Of a stretch of DNA of 60,078 bases, positions 33,374-41,764 are shown piece by piece (the first letter of the stretch is position 1; the number at the start of each line of letters is the position of its first letter). The DNA lies in the NCBI GenBank assembly GCA_029260515.1, contig JAJDDC010000027.1, positions 1 to 60,078 of the forward strand. The letters are read 5' to 3'. This stretch comes from Phycisphaerales bacterium (GTDB taxonomy: Bacteria > Planctomycetota > Phycisphaerae > Phycisphaerales > UBA1924). The position numbers and the translations under genes were made by a program. The notes beneath the pieces were generated by a model that worked only from the letters and a program-made list of their open reading frames with translations, was not told the DNA's origin and made no database searches.

Positions 33374-34492
33374 TCAGCGGAGCCCATCGGGAAGCTGCCC
33401 GTGTAGCGTCTTGAGATCCTGCGCCCGTTTCGCCGGCATCACCAGCGTCGCGTCGGGTGTGTGGACCACGATCAGGTCCTCGCACCCCAGCAGCGCCAGC
33501 GTGTGACCGGGCGCCGACGAGACGGCGACCGTATTCGAACAGCCCGTCATGACCGCCTTGGTCCCGGGCGCGACGCGGTTGCCTCGGGCGTCGGCGTCGA
33601 GTGTCTCGCCGTAGCTGGGCCACGAGCCGACGTCGAGCCAGTTGACGTCCATCCGCACGCCGCAGATGGAGACCGAGTCGTCGGTGCTGGCGGGTTCCAT
33701 AACGCCGTAATCGACGCTCTTCTTGGGCAGTGATGGGTACACGCGCTCGAGCACGCTCGCCTGCTCGGGTGTGCCCCAGGCGTGCTGGATCTCGCGCAGG
33801 CCCTTCGCGTTCTCGGGCATGAACTTCTCGAGCAGCTTCAGGAACGTCCCGGCGTGAAAGACGAACATGCCCGAGTTCCAGTGGAAGTTTCCGGCCGCGA
33901 GGTACTTCTCCGCGACCGCGTGCTCAGGTTTCTCGACGAACTTCGCAACCCTGAAGGCCAACTCGCCCGCGCCGTCCACCGGCCCTGCCTCCTCGACGTA
34001 CCCGTACCCGGTCGCGGGGAACGTGGGCTTGATGCCGAACGTGACCAGCCGCGACGGGTCACTCTCGGCGAGCCCGAACCCCTCGTCCATCGCGCGGGCG
34101 AACACGTCCTGGGGCGTGATGATGTGGTCGGCGGTCAGGACGGCGAACACGGCGTCCGGGTCGGCCTTCTCGAACACCGCCGCGGCGAACGCGACGGCGT
34201 TGACCGTGTCCCGCGCCGCCGGCTCGCCCAGGATCCGCTCGTCGCTGAACGCGGGCAGGCGGTCCCTGATCTGGTCGCGGAACCGCTCGCCCGTGCAGAT
34301 GAAACGTCGCTCGGGGGGCACGAGCCCGTCGAGGCGCTCGGCCGCGACGTCGAGCAGCGTGACCGCACCGGCTGTTCCCCCCGCCCCGCTGTTCCTGTAG
34401 ATGAAGGGAGTCAGCTGCTTGGGCGTGCCCGCGCGGCTCATGGGCCACATCCGCGTCCCCGCCCCGCCCGCCATGATCATCGCGTACCGCAT
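33374..34492 (-). CDS. manC: Mannose-1-phosphate guanylyltransferase
   Basis: Makes GDP-mannose from mannose-1-phosphate and GTP for polysaccharides. 372 aa, the short form lacking a fused isomerase domain. N-terminal MAGGAGTRMWPMSR and PKQLTPF carry the pyrophosphorylase signature. VLTADHIITP is the metal-binding region, and the FVEKPEHAVAEKYLAAGNFHWNSGMFVF segment holds the mannose-binding EKP and NSGMF motifs. TATCCT lies 6 nt before the ATG and no Shine-Dalgarno is seen. Confidence 0.93.
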   Translation of the reverse strand: MRYAMIMAGGAGTRMWPMSRAGTPKQLTPFIYRNSGAGGTAGAVTLLDVAAERLDGLVPPERRFICTGERFRDQIRDRLPAFSDERILGEPAARDTVNAVAFAAAVFEKADPDAVFAVLTADHIITPQDVFARAMDEGFGLAESDPSRLVTFGIKPTFPATGYGYVEEAGPVDGAGELAFRVAKFVEKPEHAVAEKYLAAGNFHWNSGMFVFHAGTFLKLLEKFMPENAKGLREIQHAWGTPEQASVLERVYPSLPKKSVDYGVMEPASTDDSVSICGVRMDVNWLDVGSWPSYGETLDADARGNRVAPGTKAVMTGCSNTVAVSSAPGHTLALLGCEDLIVVHTPDATLVMPAKRAQDLKTLHGQLPDGLR

Positions 34493-34498
34493 GCGGCG

Positions 34499-34504
34499 AG
34501 GATA
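34499..34504 (-). promoter_or_regulatory. Candidate -10 element, leaderless start of manC
   Basis: TATCCT (minus strand), 6 nt before the ATG at 34492. Confidence 0.4.
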
Positions 34505-34549
34505 GCGGGGGGGCCCACGGTGCGGACGGTCACGCCCGCGCCGGCGTCA

Positions 34550-34590
34550 TGGCAAAGAACGTGGCGGCGGACCCCGTGATCCGCCGCCAC
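34550..34590 (-). terminator. Intrinsic terminator after the dockerin-like protein gene
   Basis: Perfect 11-bp stem GTGGCGGCGGA / TCCGCCGCCAC (34561-34571, 34580-34590), followed on the minus strand by GTTCTTTGCC. It lies 46 bp past the stop at 34636. Confidence 0.6.
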
Positions 34591-34635
34591 CTCATCAATG
34601 TACGACGGCGCGGGGCATTGCCGCCTCCGGCCCGA

Positions 34636-36162
34636 TCACGGGCAGCCGGCGCCGAAGACCACCAGGAACGCGATGACGTCGTCGAAGTTCCACTGCCCGA
34701 ACGGCTCGGCCAGGTCCGCCGCGGCGTCCATGTTCCCGAACGCGACGAGGAACGCGATGACGTCGTCAAAGTTGAGCTGCCCGAACGGCTCGGCCAGATC
34801 GGCGGCGCTGCACGGCGTTGAGCCCGGCTCGACGTGGATGACGATGAACGCGTCGCCGAGAGCCGCCCCGTCGGACGTCTGGCGGAGCGTGACAAACGCG
34901 ATGACGTCGCCATCGGGGTTGAAGGCCAGGTCGTTGGGCGAGTACGCCGCGATCTCGGCGTCGTCGTCGGCGACGCCGTTGCCATCCAGGTCCACGCCGT
35001 CGCCCTCGCGGGAGATGACGGTCTCGCCGTTCATGACGATGACCGAGTCGAGATTGCCGTCGGTCTCGGACGTGGCGCCCGTGATGATGTAGTTGCCGTT
35101 GTCGTCGGCGTTGATGCCGGCGATCGAGGCGCCCCATGTCTCCTCGTTCCCTGGGGTGATGGGGTCGCCGGTGTAGATGTACAGCCCGCCCCGCCCGGTG
35201 AGGTTGAAGACGGCCCAGTCGTCGTCGCCGGGCATGTCGCCCCGGGCCATCCAGTCGCCCGAGCCGGTCATGCGGACGCCGAAGACGGCATCAACGACGT
35301 CGGGCGCGCCGGGGAGCAGGTCGCCGTCAGCGATCACGGCGTCGTCGTTGACCACGACCGCCTCGATGGTCCCGATGACGGCTGGGTCGATGTCGCCCTC
35401 GACGATCCAGGCGGTCCCGTCGGCGTTGGTATCGAAGTAGTTGCCCGACAATCCGATGAACCCGCCGTAGGTCTCACCGCCCGCGCCGGTCACGCCCTCC
35501 TGGGCGACCGGGACCGGACCGACGTAGCACGCCGACTGGTGGGACGAGGCGATGTTGCCGATCGAGTCGGCCTTGACGCAGACGGTCCCGTCGTTGAGGA
35601 CGCTGGGCGAGTTGAGCGAGTTGCCGTAGATCTCATCGCCGGCGCCGCCGGGATCGACCAGGCCGGGCGCCGGGTCGCCCTCGCGGAACGGCGCCGACTC
35701 GGTCGCGACGCCCCGCGATTCCTCCACGACCAACGGGATCAGGATGATCTCGTCGGTGGTGCTGGTCGCGCCGTCGAGGCGGGAGCCATACGCGTAGAAC
35801 CCGCTGTCGTTGATGCCGCACGACGAGTCGAGGAAGTTGTGGCTGGTGCCGTCGTTGAGCCCGGTGGGCATCGCCTCCCAGGCGGCGAGCACGCCGCTGG
35901 CGCCGTCGGTCCCGTTGCCGTAGACGATCACGTCGTTCTCGGCGTTATCGATGAAGCCCTTAAAGATCCACCAGGCGCCATCGAAACTGGTGTGCAGCTC
36001 AAGCAAAGCCGTGAAGTTGATCCCGCCCGTGCCCGGGCAAAGGGCGGTGGGGTCTCCCGCGATCTCGGAGAAGATCACGCGGGGCGGCGCCACGCCGGCA
36101 AAGGCCGTCCCTGCGGCGATGGCGATTGCGGCGGCGGAACTCAGGGCGGTGGTGCGTGTCAT
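34636..36162 (-). CDS. Secreted protein with paired GC-type dockerin-like C-terminal repeats
   Basis: 508 aa. Signal peptide MTRTTALSSAAAIAIAAGTAFA. A beta-rich body of repeated YGNGTDGASG/NDDAVIADGD/NADDNGNYIITG-type segments resembles planctomycete proteins of unknown function whose strands alternate with Asp/Gly loops. The C-terminus has two EF-hand-like dockerin units, each DLAEPFGQ(L/W)NFDDVIAFL. The first begins after a Cys, and the second ends FGAGCP, so the two Cys could bridge. This is the C-terminal sorting-type module of Phycisphaerae. GGAG precedes the start. The ligand is unknown. Confidence 0.8.
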   Translation of the reverse strand: MTRTTALSSAAAIAIAAGTAFAGVAPPRVIFSEIAGDPTALCPGTGGINFTALLELHTSFDGAWWIFKGFIDNAENDVIVYGNGTDGASGVLAAWEAMPTGLNDGTSHNFLDSSCGINDSGFYAYGSRLDGATSTTDEIILIPLVVEESRGVATESAPFREGDPAPGLVDPGGAGDEIYGNSLNSPSVLNDGTVCVKADSIGNIASSHQSACYVGPVPVAQEGVTGAGGETYGGFIGLSGNYFDTNADGTAWIVEGDIDPAVIGTIEAVVVNDDAVIADGDLLPGAPDVVDAVFGVRMTGSGDWMARGDMPGDDDWAVFNLTGRGGLYIYTGDPITPGNEETWGASIAGINADDNGNYIITGATSETDGNLDSVIVMNGETVISREGDGVDLDGNGVADDDAEIAAYSPNDLAFNPDGDVIAFVTLRQTSDGAALGDAFIVIHVEPGSTPCSAADLAEPFGQLNFDDVIAFLVAFGNMDAAADLAEPFGQWNFDDVIAFLVVFGAGCP

Positions 36163-36208
36163 CGTGCGTCTCCTCGTGCGGCAGGCTGGGCGCCGCTCCC
36201 GTGCCGAG

Positions 36209-36236
36209 CGTATCCAAACGGAAGGAAGGCATTCAA
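36209..36236 (-). promoter_or_regulatory. Candidate promoter of the dockerin-like gene
   Basis: TTGAAT (36236-36231), 16 bp, GATACG (36214-36209) on the minus strand, about 46 bp before the ATG at 36162. Confidence 0.35.
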
Positions 36237-36274
36237 GGGTGTGCGCGCCCATTCCCCCCGGCGGAGGGATGGCG

Positions 36275-37000
36275 CTACGGGCAGCCGGCGCCAAACGATG
36301 TAATGAACGCGAACACATCGGAGAAGTCGAACACGCCCAACGGCTCCGCCAGGTCGGCGGCCGGGTTCATCGCCTCGAACAACTCCAGATACTCGAGCAC
36401 ATCATCGATATCCAGCTCGCCGAACGGGCCGGAGACGTCCGCGTCGCATGGCGCCGTCAGCGTCGCGTCCCCGCCGACTTCGACCTCGAACATCCCGTGC
36501 CCCGATCCCTCGTACGTCGCGTACGAGGTGACGACAACGTAGTACCGCTGGCCCGGCTGGATGAGCAGGCCCTCGGAGGCCGCGATCCGCGCGTCGGGGT
36601 ACCCCGCGTCGTCGTCGTCCACAGCGATCAGTCCCGTCTCGGGCGATGTCGGCTCGAACGGATCGCAGTAGACGCACACGAATGGGTCGAAGTCGATCGG
36701 CGCTGCCTCGAGCGATCGGACCGTCACCTCGAGTGCGTCGTCGGGCGTCGTGGTCTCGAGGATGAACAACTGGTACGGCACGCCGTCGTTGAACGAGTCG
36801 AGAGCGAGCGCGTTGCAGTCGTCGCTCGCGACCGCACCGTCGTCCTTGCGTCGGTCCCACACGGGCGAGAACTCGCTGAGTTCGCCCACGAGTGTCGTCC
36901 CGCCTCGGGTATCAGGCGCCCGCTCGGTATGGACAAACTCGGGTGTTAGAACCGCGCCGCTGGTCGCGTACATGAGTGCCAGGGTGGTGGAGATCGCCAT
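36275..37000 (-). CDS. Second GC-type dockerin-like secreted protein
   Basis: 241 aa. The N-terminal hydrophobic MAISTTLALMYATSGAVL is a weak signal peptide. The body has a pre-peptidase-like beta sandwich (YYVVVTSYATYEGSGHGMFEVEVGGDATL). It ends with two dockerin-like units, CDADVSGPFGELDIDDVLEYL and DLAEPLGVFDFSDVFAFI, then FGAGCP. The repeats are more divergent than in the neighbour at 34636. A ribosome site (AGGGAC) is present. It follows the tail-collar gene by 33 bp. Confidence 0.75.
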   Translation of the reverse strand: MAISTTLALMYATSGAVLTPEFVHTERAPDTRGGTTLVGELSEFSPVWDRRKDDGAVASDDCNALALDSFNDGVPYQLFILETTTPDDALEVTVRSLEAAPIDFDPFVCVYCDPFEPTSPETGLIAVDDDDAGYPDARIAASEGLLIQPGQRYYVVVTSYATYEGSGHGMFEVEVGGDATLTAPCDADVSGPFGELDIDDVLEYLELFEAMNPAADLAEPLGVFDFSDVFAFITSFGAGCP

Positions 37001-37033
37001 GGGATGCGTCCCTGCCGTGTTCGCGGCGCCGGG

Positions 37034-37597
37034 TCAGTCTTCGGACGGGAACACGCCCACGAGGGCGATGATGTAGTTGACAGCGAGGAACGGCTGCATG
37101 TTCTCGTGCGTCTGATTCCCGCCCGCGTTCGCGACGCTGGTGTTGGCGCTGATCGCCCCGTCGGCCATGTCCACTGACGATCCGTTGGGCGTCGCGTAGT
37201 CGGGGTCGCCCTGGCCCGATTTGGCCCAGGTCTTCTCGCCCGGCGCGGTCGAGTCGCCCTCGGTCGCGAATGCCTTGGCGGTGGCTGATGTCGTCGCCGC
37301 GTGGGAGTGCGCTGGGATCTGGTTGACCGTGAGCTGGACACGCTCGGCGCCGGCCCTCTGCCCGAGCTGACGCGGCGTCAACCCGGGGCCCGAGCCCGCG
37401 TGCATCGGGACGCGCCCACGCAGATCGGGCAGGGCGAACGTCGTTTCGCCGTCGCCGCCGTATGTCGTCCCGAGGATCGAGAAAAGCGCCGAGTACATAC
37501 TGATCGGCAGGAGCTGTCCGTCGCAGAACGCCCAGCCACGCGGCGCGAAGTTGCCCGCGAACATGCTGATCTCTCCGATGAATGGTTCTATACCCAT
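37034..37597 (-). CDS. Phage tail collar-domain protein (MdpB-like)
   Basis: 187 aa. Starts MGIEPFIGEISMFAGNFAPRGWAFCDGQLL, the tail-collar domain signature. Then LFSILGTTYGGDGETTFALPDLRGRVPMH, and the C-terminal MQPFLAVNYIIALVGVFP. This is the architecture of microcystin-dependent-type proteins found outside phages. No other phage genes are near. No signal peptide is visible, although the two flanking genes encode exported proteins. It starts 4 nt after the upstream gene's stop with AGGAG, so it is cotranscribed with it. Confidence 0.88.
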   Translation of the reverse strand: MGIEPFIGEISMFAGNFAPRGWAFCDGQLLPISMYSALFSILGTTYGGDGETTFALPDLRGRVPMHAGSGPGLTPRQLGQRAGAERVQLTVNQIPAHSHAATTSATAKAFATEGDSTAPGEKTWAKSGQGDPDYATPNGSSVDMADGAISANTSVANAGGNQTHENMQPFLAVNYIIALVGVFPSED

Positions 37598-37601
37598 CCG
37601 G

Positions 37602-38282
37602 TCAACTCCTCTGTGTCGTTTCGGGGTTCGCAGCGATCACGGATGAGAGCGCGAGCAGCACACACCCCGCGCAAGGCGCATTGGCGCGAAGCAAGTCGTG
37701 CAGGGCGGCGACCTGGCCGTCCGAGTGCATCTCGGCGCGGCAGAACCGCCAGCTGGGCGCTCTCGCCCACGGCGCGTAGGGGATCGCGATCACGCACGCG
37801 CCGCGCCCGTCCGCGCCGGGCGCGGGGGCGGCCAGATTATGGACGGTCACGATCGGATCGGCTCCGGCTGCGGGTGTGCGTCGTACGCGGGCCCGGAGGT
37901 GCAGCACGCCCGTCGGCGCCCGGAACTCGAGGGGGGCGCTCGCGTTGATCACGCCGTCGTTGCGGATCGACCAGAGCACGCTCGTGTGCTCGCGTCCGCA
38001 AGCTTTGACGACCGACTCGAGCGTGACGCCGACACCAGGACGCGGGGCGCGCCCGCCCAGATGCGCGAGGCGGACCGCCGTCCCTCCGGACTTTCTCGGT
38101 GCTGCCACTGCGGTCGCCGGGACGAGGCGTGCCATGGGCGTGTCAGGGGCCCATCTCGTTACCACGCCGACCGATGGTCGCCTGATGCCGACCGGCGCCG
38201 AGCAGACCCCGCCGCGTACGAGCGTGTTCGGCGCAAGCAGCGCGATGGAACCGACGGATAGAAACGATCGTCTGTCCACCAC
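37602..38282 (-). CDS. Tat-exported hypothetical protein
   Basis: 226 aa, no recognised family. It starts at GTG 38282 (GGGAG upstream) as MVDRRSFLSVGSIALLAP, a twin-arginine signal (RRSFL). The mature part has LESVVKACGREHTSVLWSIRNDGVINA and a Cys pair NAPCAGC near the C-terminus. Twin-arginine export suggests folding or cofactor loading before export. It is the first gene of an apparent operon with the tail-collar and dockerin-like genes. The upstream 170 bp to ruvA hold no gene. Confidence 0.6.
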   Translation of the reverse strand: MVDRRSFLSVGSIALLAPNTLVRGGVCSAPVGIRRPSVGVVTRWAPDTPMARLVPATAVAAPRKSGGTAVRLAHLGGRAPRPGVGVTLESVVKACGREHTSVLWSIRNDGVINASAPLEFRAPTGVLHLRARVRRTPAAGADPIVTVHNLAAPAPGADGRGACVIAIPYAPWARAPSWRFCRAEMHSDGQVAALHDLLRANAPCAGCVLLALSSVIAANPETTQRS

Positions 38283-38454
38283 GCACTCCCTCGCCTGCAG
38301 ATCCCGGCCCGAGCGTACAGGGCCGCGCCAACACCCACAATGATCAAGACGCAGACACGATTGCTTTTCCCGGCGCCCCGGCCTTAACGCCGCTGCGCCA
38401 CGGAGGTAGCAATCATCGAACGATCTCCGCGGTGGGGGTCAACCCGACGCGCTG

Positions 38455-39105
38455 CTACCCGGCACGCTGGCGGAAGGCGGCGGCCACGATCGCGTCCGCC
38501 CCCCCGTCCTCGCCCACCAGCGCCATCGCGCGGTCCACGAGCTTCTCGGCGCCCACCCGGGTTTCGCCCAGGGCGATCAGGGCCGAGACCGCCTCCTGCG
38601 CCGACGCCGGCAGCGACGAGCCCGGGCGCAGCTCGACCGACGCGCCGTCCAGCGCCCGCAACTCGTCGGCGCCGAGCACGCCGTCGAGCTTGCCGTGCAA
38701 CTCGGCGATCATCGTCTCCGCGAGCCTCGCCCCGATCTCGGGCAGCGTCCGCAGCCGCTTCGTGTCCCTGGCCGCGATCGCCGCGGCGACCCACGACGGC
38801 TCGTTGGCCAGCGCCCGCAACGCCTTGCGCGCCCCCAGCCCTTTCACCGTCGTCAGCAGCTCGAAGAACGCCCGCTCGCTGGGCGACTCGAACCCGATCA
38901 CCCGGGGCACGAAGCTCGTCCCCTGGCCCTGGGCCTCGAGGTGCTCGCGTGTGTGCAGCGTGACCACCTGCCCGACGCGTTCGCCCAGGCGCCCGCCCAT
39001 GTACCGCGGGATGAGCACCTCGTACGTCACCCCCGATCCCTCGGGCGTGAGCTCGACGCTCAGGTCAGTCGCGCCCTCCAGGCGCCCGGTGATCCTCCTG
39101 ATCAT
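38455..39105 (-). CDS. ruvA: Holliday junction branch migration protein RuvA
   Basis: Binds four-way junctions and loads the RuvB motor. 216 aa. N-terminal OB fold MIRRITGRLEG...YEVLIPRYM, then two helix-hairpin-helix units (FFELLTTVKGLGARKALRAL and LRTLPEIGARLAETMIAEL) and a RuvB-binding third domain (SAQEAVSALIALGETRVGAEKLVDRAM). The long frame above 39105 is a shadow of the CapD-like gene. No RuvB or RuvC is adjacent. It is divergent from that gene by 73 bp. Confidence 0.92.
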   Translation of the reverse strand: MIRRITGRLEGATDLSVELTPEGSGVTYEVLIPRYMGGRLGERVGQVVTLHTREHLEAQGQGTSFVPRVIGFESPSERAFFELLTTVKGLGARKALRALANEPSWVAAAIAARDTKRLRTLPEIGARLAETMIAELHGKLDGVLGADELRALDGASVELRPGSSLPASAQEAVSALIALGETRVGAEKLVDRAMALVGEDGGADAIVAAAFRQRAG

Positions 39106-39165
39106 GCCCCCATCAGAGCAGACACACGCCCGCCCGACAACTGGCCCCCCGGGCGTGGACGGGCC

Positions 39166-39171
39166 GATACT
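39166..39171 (+). promoter_or_regulatory. Candidate -10 element, leaderless start of the CapD-like gene
   Basis: GATACT, 7 nt before the ATG at 39179. Confidence 0.4.
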
Positions 39172-39178
39172 CCCACCG

Positions 39179-40705
39179 ATGGCCCCCGAAACGACATCCC
39201 CACGGACAATCCTCGTCGGCGCCCCCGACGCGCTGCGCGTCCTCTCGCGCCAGCTCTGGCACCTGCCCGAGCGGCTCGAGCCCATCGGGTGCGTCCCCGT
39301 CGGCGAGCGGGTCCCCCCGGGCGAGGCGATCGGCGCCGCCGGCCCGGTCCTGGGCCAGCCCGAGGACCTGGGCGAGATCTGCCGCGACCACGGGGTCGGC
39401 CTCGCGATCGTCTCCATCCCCGCCGCGCTGCACGAGCAGTCGCGCTTGGTCCGGGGCGAGCTGCGGCGCGTGGGCGTGGCCGAGCGGTTCGTCCCGCCCA
39501 TGGTCGAGCTGCTCTCGCACGCGCCCTCGCCCCTGCCCTCCGGGGCAGCAACCGGGCGGATCGACCACGCAGCCCTGCTCGGGCGCGAGCCGCACACCAT
39601 CGACCGCGACGCGGTGGGGGGCCTGATATCGGGCAAGCGCGTGCTGATCACGGGCGCCGGCGGCTCGATCGGCTCGGAGCTGGCCCGGATCGCCGCGGCG
39701 TTCACGCCCGAGCGGCTGGTGCTCATGGAGCGCTCGGAGAACGCGCTGTTCGAGATCGACCGCCAGCTCGCCGCCCGCTTCCCGGGTGTGCCCCGCGCCG
39801 CGCTGCTCCACGACGTGGTCGAGGCGGAGCGGACGCGCGAGCTTGTCGGCGAGCACGCGCCCCACGCCGTCTTCCACGCCGCCGCCCACAAGCACGTGCC
39901 CCTGATGGAGGACCACCCGGCGCACGCGCTGACCAACAACGTCTTCGGCACCGCCTCGATCGCCGAGGCGTCCATCGACGCCGGCGCCGAGGCCTTCGTG
40001 CTCATCTCGACCGACAAGGCCGTCCACCCCAGCTCGGTGATGGGCGCGACCAAGCGTCTCGCCGAGCAGTACGTCCAGGGCATCGCGAGGCGTGAGGGCG
40101 TGCGCACAGCGTTGGCCGTCGTCCGCTTCGGCAACGTCCTGGGATCGGCCGGCAGCGTCCTGCCCATCTGGTCGGCGCAGCTGGGCGAGGGCGAGGCGAT
40201 CAGCGTCACCGACGAGCGCATGACGCGCTACTTCATGACTATCCCCGAGGCCGCTGCCCTCGTCACACAGGCGGGCGCGATGACGACCCCGGGCCAGGGC
40301 GCGCGCGTCTTCGTGCTCGATATGGGCGAGCCGGTCCGCATCCTCGACCTGGCAAAGCGTTTCGTCGAGGCCCACGGCATGACCCCCCGGGTACGGCGCG
40401 TCAACGCCGACAGCGCGCCGACAAGCACCGGCCCCCTCGACGCGACCGCGGGCGAGATCATCATCACCGGCGCACGCCCGGGCGAGAAGCTCGAGGAGCG
40501 CCTCGCGTACGTCGCCGAGCGCCTCTCGCAGAGCGACCACCCGGGCATCCGCGAGCTGGTGGACGACGACGCGCCGACGCCCGAGCGGGCCGCGACGCTG
40601 CTCGCCGATCTCGACCGGGCACGGTCTCGCGGCTCGCGCGAGGCGGTGCTCGCCGCGATCGCCGCGTTGGTCCCGGGCCTCGCCGATGAGCGGATCGCGG
40701 CCTGA
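39179..40705 (+). CDS. Soluble CapD/FlaA1-type nucleotide-sugar dehydratase
   Basis: 508 aa. Two domains. Residues 1-150 form a CoA-binding-like Rossmann domain (RTILVGAPDALRVLSRQL). Then an extended short-chain dehydrogenase domain with GAGGSIGSELARIAAAF for NAD(P), ERSENALFEIDRQL, HAAAHKHVPLMEDHP and ISTDKAVHPSSVMGATKR, the active-site Met/Lys variant of UDP-GlcNAc C4,6-dehydratases. ARPGEKLEERL near the C-terminus also fits. The usual N-terminal four-helix membrane domain of FlaA1/WbpM is missing. Probable step in O-antigen or capsule sugar synthesis. GATACT 7 nt before ATG; no Shine-Dalgarno. Confidence 0.85.
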   Translation: MAPETTSPRTILVGAPDALRVLSRQLWHLPERLEPIGCVPVGERVPPGEAIGAAGPVLGQPEDLGEICRDHGVGLAIVSIPAALHEQSRLVRGELRRVGVAERFVPPMVELLSHAPSPLPSGAATGRIDHAALLGREPHTIDRDAVGGLISGKRVLITGAGGSIGSELARIAAAFTPERLVLMERSENALFEIDRQLAARFPGVPRAALLHDVVEAERTRELVGEHAPHAVFHAAAHKHVPLMEDHPAHALTNNVFGTASIAEASIDAGAEAFVLISTDKAVHPSSVMGATKRLAEQYVQGIARREGVRTALAVVRFGNVLGSAGSVLPIWSAQLGEGEAISVTDERMTRYFMTIPEAAALVTQAGAMTTPGQGARVFVLDMGEPVRILDLAKRFVEAHGMTPRVRRVNADSAPTSTGPLDATAGEIIITGARPGEKLEERLAYVAERLSQSDHPGIRELVDDDAPTPERAATLLADLDRARSRGSREAVLAAIAALVPGLADERIAA

Positions 40706-40785
40706 GAACAGCACAATCAAGGTCCGCAAACACGCAGGATCGGTCTTCGATCGTCCGATCCGGTGGTCCACAAGGGCTCCCCGGC

Positions 40786-40813
40786 TTGATTCCCGCCCCG
40801 GTTCGGCGAGAAT
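40786..40813 (+). promoter_or_regulatory. Candidate promoter upstream of a small gene
   Basis: TTGATT, 16 bp, GAGAAT. It lies in the 215-bp gap between the dehydratase gene and the 100-aa gene at 40921. Confidence 0.35.
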
Positions 40814-40920
40814 TGGCCAGCAGGGCGCGGGCGACCCATCCGGGATCGAGCCGCACGCCGCCCGAGCCGATGAGGAGTTGACCCCGGGCGCATCGTCCGA
40901 CGCGCCCCGGACTCTCGCGG

Positions 40921-41223
40921 ATGCAAGACACACAGAAACAACGAGTGCTCGTCGAGACGATGACCCGGCGCGACGAGGCCGAGGCCTTGCTCCGCGCGCT
41001 GCTCGACGCGAAGGCGACGAGCGAGAAGAACCTCGCCGCCATCCGCCAGGCGGACTTCATGAAGTCCGTCACCGGGCGCAGCGCGATGGAGAACGCCATC
41101 GCCAGCACGCAACGCCTCATCGAGTCGTTCAACCGCGTCATCACCGACCTGCGCTCCAACCTCTCCGACGAGGACCTGGAGCTGCTCGGCGAGCTCGAGG
41201 ACCCGGCCCCCCCGCTCCGGTAG
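40921..41223 (+). CDS. Small helical hypothetical protein
   Basis: 100 aa, not recognised. Mostly charged helix with heptad-like spacing ([44 protein letters not shown]) and an acidic C-terminus. No Cys, no signal. The start MQDTQKQRV lacks a good ribosome site. It lies between the dehydratase and dut genes on the same strand. Its periodic helical pattern and GC-rich third codon positions argue that it is coding. Likely a coiled-coil cytoplasmic protein. Confidence 0.6.
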   Translation: MQDTQKQRVLVETMTRRDEAEALLRALLDAKATSEKNLAAIRQADFMKSVTGRSAMENAIASTQRLIESFNRVITDLRSNLSDEDLELLGELEDPAPPLR

Positions 41224-41272
41224 ATCGCCCGCGGTCAACCTGTCGCTTGGTCGGCACGCCGGCGCGACGCGG

Positions 41273-41278
41273 TACGCT
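41273..41278 (+). promoter_or_regulatory. Candidate -10 element, leaderless start of dut
   Basis: TACGCT, 6 nt before the ATG at 41285. Confidence 0.35.
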
Positions 41279-41284
41279 CGGCGC

Positions 41285-41752
41285 ATGCCGATCGAACGCA
41301 CCATCAAGCTCAAGCGCCTCGACGACCGCGCCATCGCCCCCGCGTACCACTCCGAGCACGCCGCGGGCATGGACCTGGCCGCCTGCCTGCCCCGGGGCGA
41401 GCACGCCACCGGTTCGGTCACCATCGCCCCGCGGGGCGGGATCGCCAAGATCCCCCTTGGCTTCGCCGTCGAGATCCCGCAGGGCTTCGAGGGACAGGTC
41501 CGCCCCCGCTCGGGCCTCGCGACCAGGCACGGCGTCACGCTCCCCAACTCGCCGGGCACCGTGGACGCCGACTACCGCGGCGAGATGTTCGTCGCCCTCA
41601 TCAACCTGGGCGCCGAGCCCTACGAGGTAAGCCACGCCGACCGCATCGCGCAGCTTGTGATTGCGCCTGTGACACGTGCCGAGGTCGTCGAAGTGGTGGA
41701 ACTGGCCGAGACCGCGCGGGGTGGGGGCGGGTTTGGATCGACGGGGCGTTAA
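41285..41752 (+). CDS. dut: dUTP diphosphatase
   Basis: Hydrolyses dUTP to dUMP, keeping uracil out of DNA and feeding dTMP synthesis. 155 aa trimer-type dUTPase with all five motifs: [27 protein letters not shown] with the catalytic Asp, [10 protein letters not shown], and the C-terminal [10 protein letters not shown] arm. TACGCT 6 nt before the ATG, no Shine-Dalgarno. Its TAA shares bases with the stop codon of the convergent S1 gene. Confidence 0.96.
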   Translation: MPIERTIKLKRLDDRAIAPAYHSEHAAGMDLAACLPRGEHATGSVTIAPRGGIAKIPLGFAVEIPQGFEGQVRPRSGLATRHGVTLPNSPGTVDADYRGEMFVALINLGAEPYEVSHADRIAQLVIAPVTRAEVVEVVELAETARGGGGFGSTGR

Positions 41753-41764
41753 AGCTTCAGATCC
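41735..41764. terminator. Shared stop palindrome with flanking stem (dut/S1)
   Basis: TTAA at 41749-41752 supplies the TAA of both convergent genes. GGATC (41735-41739) and GATCC (41760-41764) flank it. A weak stem without a T-tract. Confidence 0.35.

Noticed and set aside
38143..38347. Two short frames upstream of the Tat-signal protein
   Set aside because: They overlap that gene or its leader, have no ribosome sites, and show no protein-like pattern.
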